Below are positions 61,804-64,000 of a stretch of 64,000 nt of DNA, one piece after another. Made by a program: the position numbers and the translations under genes. The notes under the pieces are model-generated. The model searched no databases. It was not told the DNA's origin and saw only the letters and a list, made by a program, of their open reading frames with translations. Source of the stretch: Chryseobacterium sp. C-71 (GTDB taxonomy: Bacteria > Bacteroidota > Bacteroidia > Flavobacteriales > Weeksellaceae); contig NZ_CP087131.1 in NCBI RefSeq assembly GCF_020911865.1, positions 434,001-498,000 of the forward strand. The letters are read 5' to 3'. Every line of letters begins with the position of its first letter. Position 1 is the first letter of the stretch.

Positions 61804-62382
61804 TTAAATTTTTAAAAAGTTTTTGAGTAATTGATTCCCGAATTCCCCCGATTTCTCTGGATGGAATTGAGTCGCAAAGAAATTATCTTTCTGCAAAGAA
61901 GCGCTGAAAGGCAAAATGTAATCACAAACTGAAGTTGTACTTTCAGATAATTCACAATAAAAACTGTGGACAAAATACAAATCATATTCTTCTGAAATCT
62001 CTGAGAACAAAGGCTCTTTCAATTCAGAAACCGTATTCCAGCCCATGTGAGGAACGAGATCAAGAGGTGGAAACCTTCTAACATCACAATCAAAAATTCC
62101 CATTCCTATTGTGTTTCCTTCCTCATTATTTTTACACATCAACTGCATCCCGAGGCAAATTCCCAAAACAGGCTGCTTCAAACTTGGAATTAACTGATCT
62201 AAGCCTTTTTCTCTTAAAACTTTCATCGTAGAAGAAGCTTCTCCAACGCCTGGAAAAATAACCTTATCAGCATTTTTTATCAGTTCAAAATCATCGGTAA
62301 TGATTGAATTTGCGCCCAATCTTTCTATAGCATTCTGAACAGAATTCACGTTTCCGCCGTTGTATTTTATAATCGCTATCAT
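61804..62382 (-). CDS. hisH: Imidazole glycerol phosphate synthase glutaminase subunit
   Basis: 192-residue class I glutamine amidotransferase supplying ammonia to HisF. Seen: the nucleophile C76 (LGICLGMQ), and H174 and E176 in TQFHPEKSG completing the triad; also FPGVGEASS near residue 44. One base separates it from hisB upstream and two from hisA downstream. Confidence 0.97.
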   Translation of the reverse strand: MIAIIKYNGGNVNSVQNAIERLGANSIITDDFELIKNADKVIFPGVGEASSTMKVLREKGLDQLIPSLKQPVLGICLGMQLMCKNNEEGNTIGMGIFDCDVRRFPPLDLVPHMGWNTVSELKEPLFSEISEEYDLYFVHSFYCELSESTTSVCDYILPFSASLQKDNFFATQFHPEKSGEFGNQLLKNFLKI

Positions 62383-62383
62383 T

Positions 62384-63478
62384 TTATAAACTCCCTTTTG
62401 TTGATGGTAAATTATAGTTTTGATCAGTTTGATTAACTGCCATTTTTATCGCTTTTGCAAAAGCTTTAAAGATTGATTCAATCTTATGATGCTCGTTTTC
62501 ACCCTCAGATTTAATATTTAAATTGCATTTTGCAGCATCTGTAAAGGATTTAAAAAAGTGATAAAACATTTCTGTCGGAACATCGCCAATTTTTTCTCTT
62601 TTAAAATCAGCATCCCATACCAACCAAGGCCGCCCGCCAAAATCAATCGCCACTTGAGACAGACAATCGTCCATCGGAAGTAGAAAACCATATCTTTCAA
62701 TTCCTTTCTTCTTACCTAAAGCTTGTAAAACTGCCTTTCCAAAAACAATTCCGGTATCTTCAATCGTGTGGTGTTCGTCAACCTGCAAATCTCCGTTTAC
62801 TTTAATTTTTAAATTTAAATTCCCGTGTTTCGAAATTTGTTCGAGCATGTGATCAAAAAAATGTAAACCAGTTGAGATTTCAGAATTTCCGTTACCGTCA
62901 AGATTAACTTCAACTTCAATCTCGGTTTCATTGGTCTTTCTATAGACTTTAGCTTTTCGTGGAATTTGCCTTAAATATTGATAGATTTCATTCCAGTTTC
63001 TCGTCGTCAATTCCGCATTTTCATTTTCAACTTCACTGATGAGGATGGCTTTTGAACCTAAATTTTTAGCTAACTGAATATCGGTCAGCCTGTCTCCAAT
63101 CACAAAGGAATTTTTCAAGTCGTAATTCCCGTAAACATATTTCCCCAACATTCCGATTTCAGGTTTTCTATTGGGCGAATTTTCATGCTCAAAACTTTTA
63201 TCAATCAGAATGTCGCCGAAAACAATTCCCTCATTTTCAAAAGTTAGCAGCATTTTCTCCTGCGGTTTTATAAAATCTTCAAACGGAAAACTATCTGTTC
63301 CCAAACCATCCTGATTGGTTACTATCACCAGTTCGTAGTCGAATTCCTTTGCTATTTTAGATAAATTTTGAAAAATTCCCGGATAAAATTCAAGCTTTTC
63401 CAAAGAATCAACCTGAAAATCTGTTGATGGCTCAATGATTAAAGTTCCGTCGCGATCGATGAATAATACTTTTTTCAT
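62384..63478 (-). CDS. hisB: Bifunctional histidinol-phosphatase/imidazole glycerol-phosphate dehydratase
   Basis: 364 residues, a fusion of two enzymes. The N-terminal HAD phosphatase (1-165) has DxD nucleophile D8/D10 (FIDRDGTL) and the Zn-site-lacking [13 protein letters not shown]; the C-terminal dehydratase (170-364) has [28 protein letters not shown] and [18 protein letters not shown] histidine motifs. Enteric bacteria and many Bacteroidota have this fusion. One base after the hisC stop. Confidence 0.98.
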   Translation of the reverse strand: MKKVLFIDRDGTLIIEPSTDFQVDSLEKLEFYPGIFQNLSKIAKEFDYELVIVTNQDGLGTDSFPFEDFIKPQEKMLLTFENEGIVFGDILIDKSFEHENSPNRKPEIGMLGKYVYGNYDLKNSFVIGDRLTDIQLAKNLGSKAILISEVENENAELTTRNWNEIYQYLRQIPRKAKVYRKTNETEIEVEVNLDGNGNSEISTGLHFFDHMLEQISKHGNLNLKIKVNGDLQVDEHHTIEDTGIVFGKAVLQALGKKKGIERYGFLLPMDDCLSQVAIDFGGRPWLVWDADFKREKIGDVPTEMFYHFFKSFTDAAKCNLNIKSEGENEHHKIESIFKAFAKAIKMAVNQTDQNYNLPSTKGSL

Positions 63479-63479
63479 T

Positions 63480-64000
63480 TTAAATATTTTTTAAAGTATT
63501 GATTAAAAGTTCATTTTCATTTCTATTTCCGACATTGATTCTGATGCAGTTGGGAATCTGAGGAAATCTTTTGCTGGTCAGAATTTCATTTTCAAGTAAT
63601 TTTTCATAAACTTTTTCTCCTTCTGTAAATTCAATCAGAAAAAAATTAGCATCCGTGGGATATACTTTCGTAACACATACTATGTTTTTAAGCTGATCTT
63701 TTAACCAATCTCTTTCTTTCAAAATTTCATTCAAATTATTTTGAAAATCTTCGACCTGATCCAATTTTTCTAAAACTAAATTCTGACTCAAAATATTGAC
63801 ATTGTAAGGCGATTTGACCGTGTAGATAAAATTAGTGATTTCTACCGATGAGTAAGCAATTCCCACTCTTGCTCCGGCCAAACCCCAAGCTTTTGAGAAT
63901 GTTTGCAAAACAATCAGATTGGGATATTCATTGATTAATTCAAGACTAGATTTTTGTTCTGAAAACTCAATATACGCTTCGTCCACAACCACAATTCCGT
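63480..64000 (-). CDS. hisC: Histidinol-phosphate aminotransferase, partial
   Basis: The last 170 or so residues of a PLP aminotransferase that continues past the right edge, so its N-terminus is missing here. Seen: VVDEAYIEF (PLP-contacting aspartate), the PLP lysine region [14 protein letters not shown], and the C-terminal arginine [22 protein letters not shown] Met at the left of the visible part is internal and not the start. It precedes hisB by one base in the operon. Confidence 0.95.
   Translation of the reverse strand, partial: GIVVVDEAYIEFSEQKSSLELINEYPNLIVLQTFSKAWGLAGARVGIAYSSVEITNFIYTVKSPYNVNILSQNLVLEKLDQVEDFQNNLNEILKERDWLKDQLKNIVCVTKVYPTDANFFLIEFTEGEKVYEKLLENEILTSKRFPQIPNCIRINVGNRNENELLINTLKNI

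Noticed and set aside
1..64000. tRNA or rRNA genes, IS elements, prophage
   Set aside because: No typical tRNA arms, transposase or phage structural genes were seen on either strand.

Overview
The window comes from a low-GC member of the Flavobacteriia (Bacteroidota), most likely Chryseobacterium or a close relative in the Weeksellaceae. Seen evidence: four secreted proteins end in a type A sorting domain of the type IX secretion system (YPNP/FPNP motif plus a short C-terminal beta tail); many genes follow the Bacteroidota -7 box TAnnTTTG and nearly all lack a Shine-Dalgarno sequence; two class A beta-lactamases are of the PER/CblA-like (A2) kind; and there are heptamer-type intergenic repeats of the sort I associate with these genomes. 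The genus is an inference. I found no rRNA, tRNA, CRISPR array, insertion sequence or phage genes.

Layout. 0-7.2 kb is core metabolism and housekeeping on the plus strand (gpmI, acyl-ACP desaturase, HAD-like protein, map, methyltransferase, era), interrupted by an SMR exporter and a Crp-type regulator on the minus strand. 7.2-19.7 kb holds DoxX, a secreted S9 peptidase, a second Crp-type regulator, a MATE pump, an NtrC-type response regulator without a DNA-binding domain, YggS, an SDR and several hypothetical or secreted proteins. 19.8-39.97 kb is an accessory region: two paralogous SDR-AraC modules that share a promoter layout, an AraC pseudogene, a third AraC, an HxlR regulator facing an NTF2-like gene, and between the modules a minus-strand run of beta-lactamases, serine hydrolases, alpha/beta hydrolases, acetyltransferases and a VOC protein, followed by MFS, DsbA/FrnE, nucleosidase and MutS-like genes. 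An acetyltransferase-cupin-hydrolase operon closes it.

40.5-64 kb returns to core functions: purF and purC, a tightly coupled SatD-DUF3307 pair behind three evenly phased operators, a T9SS-sorted endonuclease I, acyl-CoA dehydrogenase, DinB, a T9SS-sorted reprolysin-like protease, a MazG-like pyrophosphohydrolase with thioredoxin-like and DUF4230 proteins, the translation block thrS-infC-rpmI-rplT, two tandem T9SS-sorted M28 peptidases, and the histidine operon (hisC-hisB-hisH-hisA-hisF-hisIE) running off the right edge.

The most unusual item is the SatD-DUF3307 pair. The N-terminal half of SatD carries GD and RGDEF signatures reminiscent of a nucleotide-cyclase/polymerase palm, and its C-terminus has a helix-turn-helix. 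The partner is an integral membrane protein with buried His/Asp residues. Upstream lie three copies of TATAAG-N8-CTTATA spaced exactly 29 bp, one overlapping the promoter. The second is the identical 21-bp direct-repeat layout in front of both SDR-AraC modules.
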